64,000 bases of DNA from Sphingopyxis macrogoltabida (GTDB lineage Bacteria; Pseudomonadota; Alphaproteobacteria; Sphingomonadales; Sphingomonadaceae): positions 113,342 through 177,341 of the forward strand of contig QFPJ01000002.1 in NCBI GenBank assembly GCA_003241685.1, in the 5' to 3' direction. Below, piece by piece: positions 8,470 through 17,423 of this stretch. The position numbers and the translations under genes are program-made. Positions within the stretch are counted from its first letter, which is position 1. Every line of letters begins with the position of its first letter. The notes below the pieces were generated by a model. The model did not search any database. It had not been told where the DNA came from and saw nothing but the letters and a program-made list of their open reading frames with translations.

Positions 8470-9474
8470 TCAGTCCTCGTCGCTCCAGTCGCGGCGCACG
8501 ACCAGCGGCGGCGCGGCGCCCGGCGCGGGGGCGCCGCCGTGAACGTCGATGAGCGCATGTGCCGTCAAATCACCGTCCCCCATTTTCACCTTCGTCGTCA
8601 TCGCGAGCCAGCGGCTGGTCACGCCCGCCTGCTCCGCGACGTCGGTCGGCGGGTCGAGCCGTTCCAGCGACCGCGCCTCCCAGAATCGCATGCTGCTGCC
8701 ATAGCCGCCGACGGGCCGTGCCGCCAGCGCTGCCCGCGCATCGGCCAGGCTGATCTCGCCAGGCATCAGCATGGCGACCAGCGGCGCCTGTTCCGGCGCC
8801 AACGTGTTGACGTTGATCCGCACCGGGTCCGTGACCGGCAGGACGCATATCCACGGTTTCAGCCGCGCATAGATTTTCGGCGTGACCCCGCGGACCGCGC
8901 GCAGTTCGCTGACATGCGCCATTTGGCGATTGGCGGGCAGATAGGCCGGCTGCATCGATCGATAGACGCCGTCCTCCGCCCCCAGCGGCCCTTCGTTGCC
9001 GTCGCTGTCGATCCAGTCGGCGGCGGCGCCCGCAATCCCCAGCGCCTCGCCGCGGTCGATGCCGGTCAGCACCATCAATTCGGTGAACTGCGCCACCGCC
9101 CCCGCCCGCTGGCTCAGCCGGCCCGGCGCGGTTTCGGCGACCAGCGCATTGAGGTTGAAGCAATTGCTGGCATCGGTCAGCCGCGCGCGACCTTCGCCGC
9201 CCGGCAAGGGCAGCACGGTGTCGCGGCCGAGCCAGCCGCCGTCGCCGGTCAACCGGGTCGCATCGCGCCGGACGATGTCGGCGACGCGGCGCAGCGCAAT
9301 CTGTTCGGCCGCCAGGCTGAACGCGCGCCCCTGATCGACCGTCGCCGCGCTGCCTGCGATGCGCGTGGCCAGCGTCAGCCGGTCAAGCGCGGTTGCGGCG
9401 ATGACCGCCATCACCGCCACAAGCAGCAGCACGCTGAGCAGCGCCGCGCCGCGTTCATCGCGTCCGGACGTCAT
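8470..9474 (-). CDS. gspK: Type II secretion minor pseudopilin GspK
   Basis: Large minor pseudopilin of 334 residues that caps the pseudopilus tip with GspI and GspJ. A short leader (DERG) precedes the hydrophobic helix AALLSVLLLVAVMAVIAATA. The long alpha-helical insertion domain typical of GspK follows, with NCFNLNAL and the conserved INVNTLAPEQAPLVAML region. Overlaps gspJ by 4 bases. Unlike the other pseudopilins it shows no GFTLxE sequence, which is normal for GspK. Confidence 0.94.
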   Translation of the reverse strand: MTSGRDERGAALLSVLLLVAVMAVIAATALDRLTLATRIAGSAATVDQGRAFSLAAEQIALRRVADIVRRDATRLTGDGGWLGRDTVLPLPGGEGRARLTDASNCFNLNALVAETAPGRLSQRAGAVAQFTELMVLTGIDRGEALGIAGAAADWIDSDGNEGPLGAEDGVYRSMQPAYLPANRQMAHVSELRAVRGVTPKIYARLKPWICVLPVTDPVRINVNTLAPEQAPLVAMLMPGEISLADARAALAARPVGGYGSSMRFWEARSLERLDPPTDVAEQAGVTSRWLAMTTKVKMGDGDLTAHALIDVHGGAPAPGAAPPLVVRRDWSDED

Positions 9475-10106
9475 GGCGCCTCCCCCGCGTCGGCGGGCGG
9501 CATATTGTCAGTCGGGGTCAGGGTCGGCGCCGGGGCCGGCGCGGTCAGAAACAGCATCACCAGCGGCGCCCGGTCGCGCCGCGTCAGCCGGACCTCGACG
9601 GCCTGTGGCAGACGGTCGCCCGGCTGTGACGACCAGCTGTCCGACCAGTTTCCGGCCGCGTCGCGATACCGGACGGCGGCAGCGGCGACATCGCCGATCA
9701 GGCGGTCGCCGTCACCGAGGGCCGTTCCATCGAGCATCGGCTGCACCGCGCGCCGCCATTCGCCGCCGACCAGCGCATAGCCCACGCGCTCGACCGCCGG
9801 GCGCGGCGCCCCATCGAAGATTTCGGCGCCGGCGTGGACAAAGGCGAAGCCGGTGGCCGATCCCAGAAAGGCGGGAGCCGTCTCGCCCGCCGGCCCACGC
9901 GTGGAGCGCGGAACCGCCTGCGCCAGATCGTTCGCCATCACTGCGCGCAGCCGGTTGATCCCGCCCATCGCCTTCAGCCGCGTCTGCACCGCTTCCTGCG
10001 TATCGACGCTGCTGCGCAGCATCGCGACGCCCATGGCCGCGATCGCCGCGAAGATCGACAGCGCGACCAGCATCTCGACCAGCGTGAAGCCGCGATCGCC
10101 TCTCAT
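9471..10106 (-). CDS. gspJ: Type II secretion minor pseudopilin GspJ
   Basis: Minor pseudopilin of 211 residues. The start at 10106 gives the short leader MRGDR followed by the prepilin cleavage motif GFTLVEMLVALSIF. The C-terminal globular domain contains VERVGYALVGGEWRR, usual for GspJ. The frame is open upstream through gspI, but only this ATG produces a short leader, and it overlaps the gspI stop by 4 bases. Ends with a proline/alanine/threonine-rich tail (APAPAPTLTPTD). Confidence 0.93.
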   Translation of the reverse strand: MRGDRGFTLVEMLVALSIFAAIAAMGVAMLRSSVDTQEAVQTRLKAMGGINRLRAVMANDLAQAVPRSTRGPAGETAPAFLGSATGFAFVHAGAEIFDGAPRPAVERVGYALVGGEWRRAVQPMLDGTALGDGDRLIGDVAAAAVRYRDAAGNWSDSWSSQPGDRLPQAVEVRLTRRDRAPLVMLFLTAPAPAPTLTPTDNMPPADAGEAP

Positions 10107-10489
10107 CGCGCGGGCCGGATGATCGTCAGCACCGCCTGCCCCTGTCCCTGTTCGGGGCGGACGAGCAGATCGATCCGCAGCAAGCCGTCGTCGGCGGTGC
10201 GTGCGACCCGCTGATCGATGCGCCAATTGCGCCCGGCATTGGCGACGCCGACGGCGCTGGTGCCGATCGTCGGTGGCGACGGATCGGTCCACAGCTCCAC
10301 GGCGCGGTTCTGCGCGACGATGCCCGCGATCGTGCTGTCGTCCAGGTCGCCCGCGGTCCGGACGGCATAGGCGTCGAGCCGCACGAGCGTCAGCGCGGCG
10401 ACGCTGATGATGCTGAGCGCCACCAGCATTTCGAGCAGGGTGAAGCCGCCCTCCCCCGTCCATCGACTCCGCGCCGGACTATCGGTCAC
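10103..10489 (-). CDS. gspI: Type II secretion minor pseudopilin GspI
   Basis: Minor pseudopilin with cleavage motif GFTLLEMLVALSII. The GTG at 10489 is preferred: it overlaps the gspH stop by 11 bases and gives a leader of about 14 residues. An in-frame ATG at 10534 would overlap gspH by 56 bases and give a 29-residue leader. Domain pattern includes AQNRAVELW, typical of GspI (N-A-x-x-W region). Predicted length is 128 residues. Confidence 0.9.
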   Translation of the reverse strand: MTDSPARSRWTGEGGFTLLEMLVALSIISVAALTLVRLDAYAVRTAGDLDDSTIAGIVAQNRAVELWTDPSPPTIGTSAVGVANAGRNWRIDQRVARTADDGLLRIDLLVRPEQGQGQAVLTIIRPAR

Positions 10490-10967
10490 GGCCGATCTCC
10501 CCCGTTGCCGATATCCGGACCGTTTCATCGGCATCGCCGCCGACGATCCGGATCACCTGCGGCGTCGGGCTGGCGCCGACCCGGTCGAACAGGATGCGCG
10601 CCGCGCCGCGCCCGTTGCCCGCGACGAAACGCAACCCGCCGGGCCAGTTGCGTTGCGCGAAGGGACGGCCGGGCAGAGCCTCCCACGCGCCGTCGATGCG
10701 CCGTTCGAAACCATAGCCCGACGGCGCGAAATTGACTGCGACGGTGCGCCCCTCGATCACCGCGACGTCGCGCGCCGCCGCCAGCCGCGCGGCGAGTCGG
10801 TCGGCCTCGTTTCTGACCGTCCGGTCTTCGCCCGGAATGGTCAGGATGACCGCCGTCGCCGCAAGCGCGAGAATCGCGAGGACGACCATCAGTTCGACGA
10901 GGGTAAAGCCGGTCGCCGCTGCCCGTCGGCGCGTGACGGGGTCAATCGCCGGCGCGGATGTCCGCAT
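10479..10967 (-). CDS. gspH: Type II secretion minor pseudopilin GspH
   Basis: Minor pseudopilin of 162 residues. A leader of about 19 residues rich in arginine precedes GFTLVELMVVLAIL. Its C-terminal domain has the GspH pattern with ARDVAVIEGRTVAV and a Gly-rich strand region (GSP_H fold). It overlaps gspG by 26 bases at its start and gspI at its end. GspH joins the major pseudopilin to the tip complex. Confidence 0.92.
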   Translation of the reverse strand: MRTSAPAIDPVTRRRAAATGFTLVELMVVLAILALAATAVILTIPGEDRTVRNEADRLAARLAAARDVAVIEGRTVAVNFAPSGYGFERRIDGAWEALPGRPFAQRNWPGGLRFVAGNGRGAARILFDRVGASPTPQVIRIVGGDADETVRISATGEIGRDR

Positions 10968-11469
10968 TTTCGTCGGTTCCTCCGGGCGCGCCGTCCGCCC
11001 CCATCGACCAGACGTCGAACGCCTTGCCGCTCGGCCCCGGCGCCTGATAATTATAGGGACGGCCCCACGGATCGGCCGGAAGTTTCCGGATATAGCCGCC
11101 GCGGCGATAGCGTTCGGGCTGGGCGAGCGCGGGCGGCGGCGTCACCAGCGCATTGAGGCCGTCGCTGGTCGCCGGATAGACGAGATTGTCGAGCCGATAT
11201 TGTTCGAGCGCGGTTTCCAGTGTCGCGATGTCGGCCCTGGCCTTCGTCACCATCGCCCGGTCCTGACTGGGCAGGACGTTGATCATCACCACGGTCGCGA
11301 GCAGGCCGATGATGAAGATGACGACCATCAATTCGGTGAGGGTAAAGCCCCGCTCGTCGTGGCGTCGCCGCGTGGAACGCGCCTGATTGGACCGCGCGGG
11401 ACGCGCTTGATTGGTAAAGGCCGGATCGAGCATCAGGCGAAAGAATAGCTTCATCAGCGACATTTTCAT
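10942..11469 (-). CDS. gspG: Type II secretion major pseudopilin GspG
   Basis: Major pseudopilin that forms the shaft of the pseudopilus. The cleavage motif is GFTLTELMVVIFII and the C-terminal half has the usual TLETALEQYRLDN, YPATSDGLNAL and DPWGRPYNYQAPG motifs. The ATG at 11469 overlaps the gspF stop as ATGA, which supports this start. It implies an unusually long leader of about 41 residues before the cleavage glycine, built in part from a doubled NQAR-x4 unit encoded by an imperfect DNA direct repeat (11371-11414). In-frame ATGs at 11463, 11454 and 11430 are alternatives that still leave a long leader. Confidence 0.94.
   Translation of the reverse strand: MKMSLMKLFFRLMLDPAFTNQARPARSNQARSTRRRHDERGFTLTELMVVIFIIGLLATVVMINVLPSQDRAMVTKARADIATLETALEQYRLDNLVYPATSDGLNALVTPPPALAQPERYRRGGYIRKLPADPWGRPYNYQAPGPSGKAFDVWSMGADGAPGGTDENADIRAGD
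11371..11414 (-). repeat. Imperfect 20-bp direct repeat in the gspG leader
   Basis: Positions 11371-11390 and 11395-11414 match at 17 of 20 bases, with a period of 24 bases, that is eight codons, so the reading frame is kept. It encodes two NQAR-containing units in the leader before the prepilin cleavage site. This looks like an in-frame tandem duplication. Confidence 0.8.
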
Positions 11470-12686
11470 AGTCCGGCAAGGTTCTGCAACTGAAGGATCG
11501 GCAGCAGGATGGCAAGGATGATCAGGGCAACGCACGACCCCATAAGCACAATTATGACAGGTTCGAGTAACGCCATGGACGCGGCCGTGAACCGGTCGAA
11601 TTCGCGTTCCAGATAATCGGCCGCGCGTTCCAGCATCACCTCCAGCCGGCCCGCGCTTTCGCCGCTGGCGGTCATATAGACGAGCAGCGGCGGAAACACC
11701 CCGGCATCGCGCAGCGCCGACGACAGGCCGCCGCCCGCGCGCACCTGATCGACGATGGTCGCGGTTGCGCCCGCCAGCGCGGCATTGCGGATCGTCGGCA
11801 CGGTCAGGCGCAGCCCTTCGACCAGCGGCAGGCGGCTCGACACCATCGTCGCCAGCGTTCGCGCGAAGCGTGCCGCGTAAAGATCGCGCAGCAGCCGGCC
11901 GATCAACGGCAGCCGCAGCAGCCGGGCATCGACCCGCGCCTTGAACGCCGGCCGCCGCATCGCCGTCACCCAGCCGAAGGCGGCGGCGGCGATCAGGATC
12001 GCGATCAGCCACCACCAGCCGGCCGCGAAATTCGATATTGCGATGACGGCGCGGGTCAGGAAGGGCAATTGCTGGCCGGTGTCGGTGAATTGTTCGACGA
12101 CGCGCGGCACGACAAAGATCATCAGCGCGGCGACGACGCCGATCGCGACGACCGCCAGCACGATCGGATAGGCGAGCGCGGCGATCAGCTTTCCCCGCAC
12201 CTCGGCCTGGCGTTCGAGCAGATCGGCCAGCCGCGCGAGGATGACCGTCAGGCTGCCCGTCGTTTCGCCCGCCGCGACCATCGCGCGATACAGCGGCGGA
12301 AAGCTCGCCTGCTGGCGCGCCATCGCGTCGGCCAGGCGTCGGCCTTCGAGCAGGCCGGCGTGGACGTCGCCGATGACGACCCGCGCGCTTTCCGCTTCGC
12401 TCTGGCGCGTCAACGTCCGCAGCGCCTCTTCCAGCGGCGCGACCTCGGCCAGCGTGGCAAGCTGGCGCGTGAACAGCGCCAGTTCCTTGCGCGACAGCCG
12501 GTCCTTGCGAAAGGCGAGCAGCGAGCGGCCCGCCGGCTTCGCCCCGGCCGGTTCGACCGCGACGATATGAAAGCGGCGGCGCATCAGGTCGGCGCGCGCC
12601 GCATCATCGTTCGCGGCGGTCAGCCGCCCCTTGCGCTCGCGGCCCTGCGGATCGATCGCCACATAGCGATAATCAGGCATCGACAT
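11466..12686 (-). CDS. gspF: Type II secretion platform protein GspF
   Basis: Polytopic inner-membrane platform protein, 406 residues, with the duplicated GspF/PilC domain: the first copy near residues 70-190 (FTRQLATLAEVAPLEEAL, YRAMVAAGETTG) and the second near 270-395 (FARTLATMVSSRLPLVEGL, LLVYMTASGESAGRL). Three hydrophobic helices are visible. Two ATGs are possible, 12686 and 12680; both overlap the gspE stop. GspF sits at the centre of the inner-membrane complex and contacts GspE. Confidence 0.96.
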   Translation of the reverse strand: MSMPDYRYVAIDPQGRERKGRLTAANDDAARADLMRRRFHIVAVEPAGAKPAGRSLLAFRKDRLSRKELALFTRQLATLAEVAPLEEALRTLTRQSEAESARVVIGDVHAGLLEGRRLADAMARQQASFPPLYRAMVAAGETTGSLTVILARLADLLERQAEVRGKLIAALAYPIVLAVVAIGVVAALMIFVVPRVVEQFTDTGQQLPFLTRAVIAISNFAAGWWWLIAILIAAAAFGWVTAMRRPAFKARVDARLLRLPLIGRLLRDLYAARFARTLATMVSSRLPLVEGLRLTVPTIRNAALAGATATIVDQVRAGGGLSSALRDAGVFPPLLVYMTASGESAGRLEVMLERAADYLEREFDRFTAASMALLEPVIIVLMGSCVALIILAILLPILQLQNLAGL

Positions 12687-14169
12687 CCTCGCGCCGCGCG
12701 ATGCGGATCGCCTCCTCGGGCGTCGTCGATCCCTTCGTCACCAGCGCGCGCGCGGCCGACGCCAGCGTCGGCGCCTTCAGAAAGGCATGTTTGGCAATCA
12801 TCGCCTCGTCGCCGCCGGCATAGATGTAGCGGCGGACGGTCTCGTCGACCTTGATCGCCTCGAACACGCCGATGCGGCCCTTGAAACCCGTCTGTCCGCA
12901 CTGGTCGCACCCTTTCGGACGCCACACGACGGTGCCGATGTCGAGCCCAAGGACGGCGGCCACGCTATTGTCGGCCTGAACGGGTTCGCGGCAGTTGTCG
13001 CACAGCTTGCGAACCAGCCGCTGCGCGAGAACCGCGCGCAGCGTCGAGGCGAGCAGGAAGGGTTCGACCTTCAGGTCCTTCAGCCGCGTGATCGCGCCGA
13101 CGGCATCGTTGGTGTGAACGGTCGACAGGACGAGATGGCCGGTCAGCGATGCCTGTACCGCGATGTCGGCGGTTTCGCGGTCGCGGATTTCGCCGACCAT
13201 CACGACGTCGGGGTCCTGGCGCAGGATCGCGCGCAGCCCCGCCGCGAAATCGAGTCCGACCTTTGCATTGACCTGCGTCTGGCCGATGCCGTCGACGGCA
13301 TATTCGACGGGGTCCTCGACGGTCAGGATATTGCGCTGGCCGTCGTTCAACTGCTTCAATGCGGCATAGAGCGTCGTCGTCTTGCCCGAGCCGGTGGGGC
13401 CGGTGACGAGGATGATGCCATTGGGTTCGGCCAGCGCCTCGCGCAATATGCGATCGGCCTCGCCCGACAGGCCGAGCACATCGAAGTCGATCCCCGCCGT
13501 ATCCTTGTCCAATATGCGCATCACGACGCGTTCGCCCGCCCGGCTGGGCAGCGTCGAGACGCGGACGTCGACCGCTTTGCCCGCCAGCGTCAGCCCGATC
13601 CGACCGTCCTGCGGCACGCGGCGTTCGGCGATGTCGAGCCGGGCCATCACCTTGATGCGGCTGACCACCACCGGCGCGACATGCGGCGGCATGCGGAGAT
13701 GTTCGCGCAGCACGCCATCGGTCCGCATCCGCACGACCAGCCCGCTTTCATAGGGTTCGACGTGGATGTCGCTGACCCCCTGCCGCACCGCTTCGGCGAT
13801 GATCGCGTTGATCAGGCGGATCGCGGGGGCGTCGTCGGCGCTGTCGAGCAGATCCTCCGCGCTCGGGATGCCGAGTTCCAGGTCGCTGCCGTCGAGCGAT
13901 CCCGCCATCGCCGCCGCCGAGGCATCGACGGCATAATGATCGGACAGCAGCCGGTCGAAATCGGCGGGTCCCGCCGTCACGACACGCAGGGGCTGCGCCA
14001 GATAGCGCTTCACCTCGATCAGCACGGCCGGGTCGCTGCCCTCGCGCAGCGTGGCGAGCCAGCGTCCCGCGCCATCGGGCGCGATCACGACGCCATGCGT
14101 GCGCGCGAAACCATAGGGAATGTCGACCACCGCCGGGGCCGGCGCGTCGGCCGGATCGCCGTCGGTCAC
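12673..14169 (-). CDS. gspE: Type II secretion ATPase GspE
   Basis: Cytoplasmic hexameric ATPase powering pseudopilus assembly, 498 residues. Visible motifs are Walker A (GPTGSGKTTTLY), the Asp box (VEDPVEY), Walker B (VGEIRDRETADIA), the His box (VLSTVHTNDA) and a four-cysteine zinc site (CDNC and CDQC). The start is a GTG at 14169 that overlaps the gspD stop (GTGA). The long upstream open frame lies inside gspD in another frame and is not coding. The N-terminal MshEN-like region precedes AIRLINAIIAEAVRQGVSDIHVEP in two blocks. Confidence 0.96.
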   Translation of the reverse strand: MTDGDPADAPAPAVVDIPYGFARTHGVVIAPDGAGRWLATLREGSDPAVLIEVKRYLAQPLRVVTAGPADFDRLLSDHYAVDASAAAMAGSLDGSDLELGIPSAEDLLDSADDAPAIRLINAIIAEAVRQGVSDIHVEPYESGLVVRMRTDGVLREHLRMPPHVAPVVVSRIKVMARLDIAERRVPQDGRIGLTLAGKAVDVRVSTLPSRAGERVVMRILDKDTAGIDFDVLGLSGEADRILREALAEPNGIILVTGPTGSGKTTTLYAALKQLNDGQRNILTVEDPVEYAVDGIGQTQVNAKVGLDFAAGLRAILRQDPDVVMVGEIRDRETADIAVQASLTGHLVLSTVHTNDAVGAITRLKDLKVEPFLLASTLRAVLAQRLVRKLCDNCREPVQADNSVAAVLGLDIGTVVWRPKGCDQCGQTGFKGRIGVFEAIKVDETVRRYIYAGGDEAMIAKHAFLKAPTLASAARALVTKGSTTPEEAIRIARREDVDA

Positions 14170-16370
14170 GGCCGCTCTCCGGGCGGCGGCGGCGCGTCGG
14201 CGATCGACGGCGGCACGTCGGCCGGCGCGATCTGCCCCTGCGGCGGACGCAGCGCGGGCAGATCGACGGGGCCCACCGTCACGTCGGCGGCGCTTGGCGT
14301 GCTGGGCACCGGCGGCACCGCGCCCAGATAGTCGCGCACCAGCGTATCGATCGCCGGTTCCTGATCGGGGTTCCGCCGCAACTGGAAGTCGCGCACATAG
14401 CCGTAGCGGCGGGCGGTCAGCGCGGCGTTGTCGGCGCGGTTGCGCAGCACGGTGGGGCGGATGAAGACCATCAGATTGGTCTTCGACCGGCTGCGGCTGC
14501 GCGATTTGAACAATTCGCCGATCAGCGGAATGTCGCTGAGCAGCGGGATACGTTCGATCGTCCGCCGTTCGTCGTCGTTGAGCAGCCCGCCGATCGCCAG
14601 GATTTCGCCGTCGTCGACGGTCAGCACGGTTTCGAACGAGCGTTTGTTGATGATCAGGTCGCTGTTGCGCGACGACACGGGGCCGGCGACGCTCGACACC
14701 TCCTGCCGCAGAAACAGCTTCACCTCGCCCGCGCCATTGACCTGCGGCGTGACATCCAGCTTGATGCCGACCTCCTCGCGCTGGACGGTGCGGAAGGCAT
14801 TGTCGAAATTGTCGCTGAGCGCCTCTCCCGTCGTGATCGGCACTTCCTGTCCGACCAGGAATTTCGCGGCCTGATTGTCCAGCGTGACGATATGCGGCGT
14901 CGCGAGCAGGTTCGACGTGGTGTCCGATTTCACCGCGTTGATAATCGCGCCGAATACGGTGTTCTTTCCCACATCGGTCAGGAAGCCGCCGAAGCCGCCG
15001 GTCGCCGAGAGCAATTGCGCCGCCGCCGCTTCCTGCAGGCTGTTGCCGAACGAACTGCCGGTCGTCGTGACGGTGGTGGTGCCGTTCACCGTGGTCGTGT
15101 CCTGCGACAGCTCGTTCGCGGCATAGGCGCCGCCGAGGGTCAGGATGTTGGGCGAGGCGTTGCTGTAATTGGTCGCGACGAAGGGGATATTCTTGCCGCC
15201 CAGTAGAAACTGCACGCCCAGCTGCCGGGCCGCATCGTCGCCGATTTCGACGACGATCGCTTCGACCAGCACCTGTTGCCGCCGCGAATCGAGCTGGCGG
15301 ATCAGTTCGCCGAGCATCCGCTGGACTTCGCTGTTGGCCGCGACGATGATCGCGTTGGCGCCTTCGTAACGGGTAATGATCGCCGGCCCGCGCGTCGCGA
15401 TGCTGCCGCCCGCGCCGCTGACGGAGGTCGGCGTCGATGCGGCAGCGGCGGGGGCCGCGGCCGCCGGGGAACCGTCCGATCCGCTGGAGGGTGTGGCGGG
15501 CGGAATCCCGGCCTTTTGCGCCGGATCGCTGCCGCCGCCGACAAGCTGTTGCAGCGTCGGCAGCAGCGTTTCGGCATTGGCATGTTCGAGCCAATAGACG
15601 CGCAGTTCGGTGCCGCCCGCCGCCTTGGCATCAAGGTCGTTCGCCATCGCCACGAAGCGCGCGACCAGCGCCTGATCGCCGCGCAGCGCGATCGCGTTGC
15701 TGCTGTCGATGGGCACGATGGCGACAGGCGCCTGTGCGCCCTCGCCCGCCGCCGGGACGAGCGCCTGAAGCGCCGCCGCAATCTCGCGCGCGCCGGCATT
15801 TTTCAGCGTCACGATCTGGCTGGTCGAACTGTCGCGGTCGATGCTGTTCGCCAAGGCCCGAATGCGGCGGATATTGTCGGCGAAGTCCGCGACGACCAGG
15901 CTGTTGGCGTTGCGGTTCGCGGTGAGCGAGCCCTGCGCGCTGACCAGCGGACGCAGCGTTTCGACCGCCGCCACGGCGTCGATATGGCGCAGGCGAATGA
16001 TTTCGGTCACGAACTGATTCTGGGCCGCGCCGCCGCTGCCGATACGGCCCGGCTGGGCCGCCGCGCCGTCGATCGGCTGGACACGGTAGCTGCCGTTCGG
16101 GCCGGGCACCGCGACGAGCCCGTTGGAGCGCAGCGTCGCCAGAAAAATCTCGAAATATTCGCTGCGCGACAGCGGCCGGTCGGTGACGACCGACACCTTG
16201 CCGTTGACGCGCCCGTCGATGACGAAGGTCCGCCCGGTAATCCGCGCCGCATCCTGGATGAAGGCGCGAATGTCGGCGTCGCGCACATTCAGCGTATATT
16301 GGGCAAAGGCCGGAACGGGGGTGGCGGAGACCAGCGCCGCCGCGAGCATCAGGGACAGTTTGAGACGCAT
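14166..16370 (-). CDS. gspD: Type II secretion outer-membrane secretin GspD
   Basis: Secretin of 734 residues forming the outer-membrane gate. A Sec signal peptide ends near VPAFAQ. N0, N1, N2 and N3 domains follow (FVIDGRVNGKVSV, EIIRLRHIDAVAAVETLRPL, ANANSLVV-type repeats). The C-terminal secretin core contains VLVEAIVVEI, LLATPHIVTLDN and VPITTGE. The start at 16370 is chosen because the upstream in-frame part lies in gspC and lacks a signal. The tail is Pro-rich; no pilotin gene is seen nearby. A Gly/Ser/Ala-rich insert lies between N3 segments (around residues 320-365). Confidence 0.96.
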   Translation of the reverse strand: MRLKLSLMLAAALVSATPVPAFAQYTLNVRDADIRAFIQDAARITGRTFVIDGRVNGKVSVVTDRPLSRSEYFEIFLATLRSNGLVAVPGPNGSYRVQPIDGAAAQPGRIGSGGAAQNQFVTEIIRLRHIDAVAAVETLRPLVSAQGSLTANRNANSLVVADFADNIRRIRALANSIDRDSSTSQIVTLKNAGAREIAAALQALVPAAGEGAQAPVAIVPIDSSNAIALRGDQALVARFVAMANDLDAKAAGGTELRVYWLEHANAETLLPTLQQLVGGGSDPAQKAGIPPATPSSGSDGSPAAAAPAAAASTPTSVSGAGGSIATRGPAIITRYEGANAIIVAANSEVQRMLGELIRQLDSRRQQVLVEAIVVEIGDDAARQLGVQFLLGGKNIPFVATNYSNASPNILTLGGAYAANELSQDTTTVNGTTTVTTTGSSFGNSLQEAAAAQLLSATGGFGGFLTDVGKNTVFGAIINAVKSDTTSNLLATPHIVTLDNQAAKFLVGQEVPITTGEALSDNFDNAFRTVQREEVGIKLDVTPQVNGAGEVKLFLRQEVSSVAGPVSSRNSDLIINKRSFETVLTVDDGEILAIGGLLNDDERRTIERIPLLSDIPLIGELFKSRSRSRSKTNLMVFIRPTVLRNRADNAALTARRYGYVRDFQLRRNPDQEPAIDTLVRDYLGAVPPVPSTPSAADVTVGPVDLPALRPPQGQIAPADVPPSIADAPPPPGERP

Positions 16371-16374
16371 AAAC

Positions 16375-17256
16375 CTATGGTTTCGACAAGAAGAGAGCGA
16401 CGGGAACGAGGCTGGCGCCGCGTTCGACTTCCAGCGCGATGCGCGCGCCGGGCGTGAGTTGGGCGGCGAGCGAGGCCGCATCGCCCGCCGAGCCGATCGG
16501 GCGGCCGTTGACCGACCGCACGACATCGCCGGGGCGCAGACCCGCGGCGCGGAAAGCCGTGCCGTCGCCCTGCGGCTGAACGACCAGGCCGGTCACGCGG
16601 CCCCCCTCGCTGCGCGGCGCGAAAGCGACGCCGGCGCGCAATGCGTCGGGCGACAATTCGCCGCTGGCCGTCGTTGCCGCGCCTGCGGCGTTCGGTTCAG
16701 CCGTCGGCGCGGGCAGCGCGGCGGCGGGGTTCGCGACGGGCGCCTCCCCGCTCTGGTCCAGGAACAGGGTTTCGCGCGCGCCGCCGCGATCGAGCAGGAC
16801 ATGGTCGAAAGCCACCCCCGCAAGCGTGACGCCGGGCGCGATTTCGTCGCCGACGCCATAGCTGGACTGGACGCCGTCCTCGCCCGCGATGATCGCCGAG
16901 CCGCCGCCGGTCGCTTCGTTGATGTTCACGCCATAAAGGGTGAGGCCGAGCGCCGTGACGGTCGCGCTGGCCGGTCCCTGGGCGGCATTGCGGAAAAAAG
17001 GGTCGAAGGCGGTAAACAGCGCGCGACGTTCGGCCAGCGATGCGATCGTCGCGGTCTGCGGCTGCCAGGCGCCGAGCGGCGATAGCGGAACGAGCAATGT
17101 CCACAGCAGGCGCACCGATTGCCAGACGAGGAGCGCGCCGAGGAACGCGACGCCCAGGGTCGCCGCCACATCGCCGCGCGCGCGGCCGCGAACCCGCAGC
17201 CAGCGCGGCAGAGCGCGCGGGAGCCGAACGGCCGAACCGGACATCAGCGTCGCCAT
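16375..17256 (-). CDS. gspC: Type II secretion protein GspC with PDZ domain
   Basis: Bitopic inner-membrane protein of 293 residues linking the platform to the secretin. One membrane helix lies near residues 33-57, followed by the HR domain (LTLYGVNINEATGGGSAIIA, YGVGDEIAPGVTL). A C-terminal PDZ domain includes FRAAGLRPGDVVRSVNGRPI. It is the first gene of the gsp operon; gspD follows after 4 bases. The promoter should lie in the 17257-17423 gap, unless transcription continues from the TonB receptor upstream. Confidence 0.93.
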   Translation of the reverse strand: MATLMSGSAVRLPRALPRWLRVRGRARGDVAATLGVAFLGALLVWQSVRLLWTLLVPLSPLGAWQPQTATIASLAERRALFTAFDPFFRNAAQGPASATVTALGLTLYGVNINEATGGGSAIIAGEDGVQSSYGVGDEIAPGVTLAGVAFDHVLLDRGGARETLFLDQSGEAPVANPAAALPAPTAEPNAAGAATTASGELSPDALRAGVAFAPRSEGGRVTGLVVQPQGDGTAFRAAGLRPGDVVRSVNGRPIGSAGDAASLAAQLTPGARIALEVERGASLVPVALFLSKP

Positions 17257-17423
17257 GAAATCTTCCCAGTCCCCCAGCCCAAGCCGTCGTCGCGAATCGC
17301 CTAGATGCGATTGGTGACAAACAGGCGACGGGAAGATTACAGTTTTTTGTCAGCCGGGCGAGTCCGACTCCGACCCGCCGGTCATCGGCTCGCCGCATGG
17401 CGCGCCGGCGACCGGGGGCGGGT

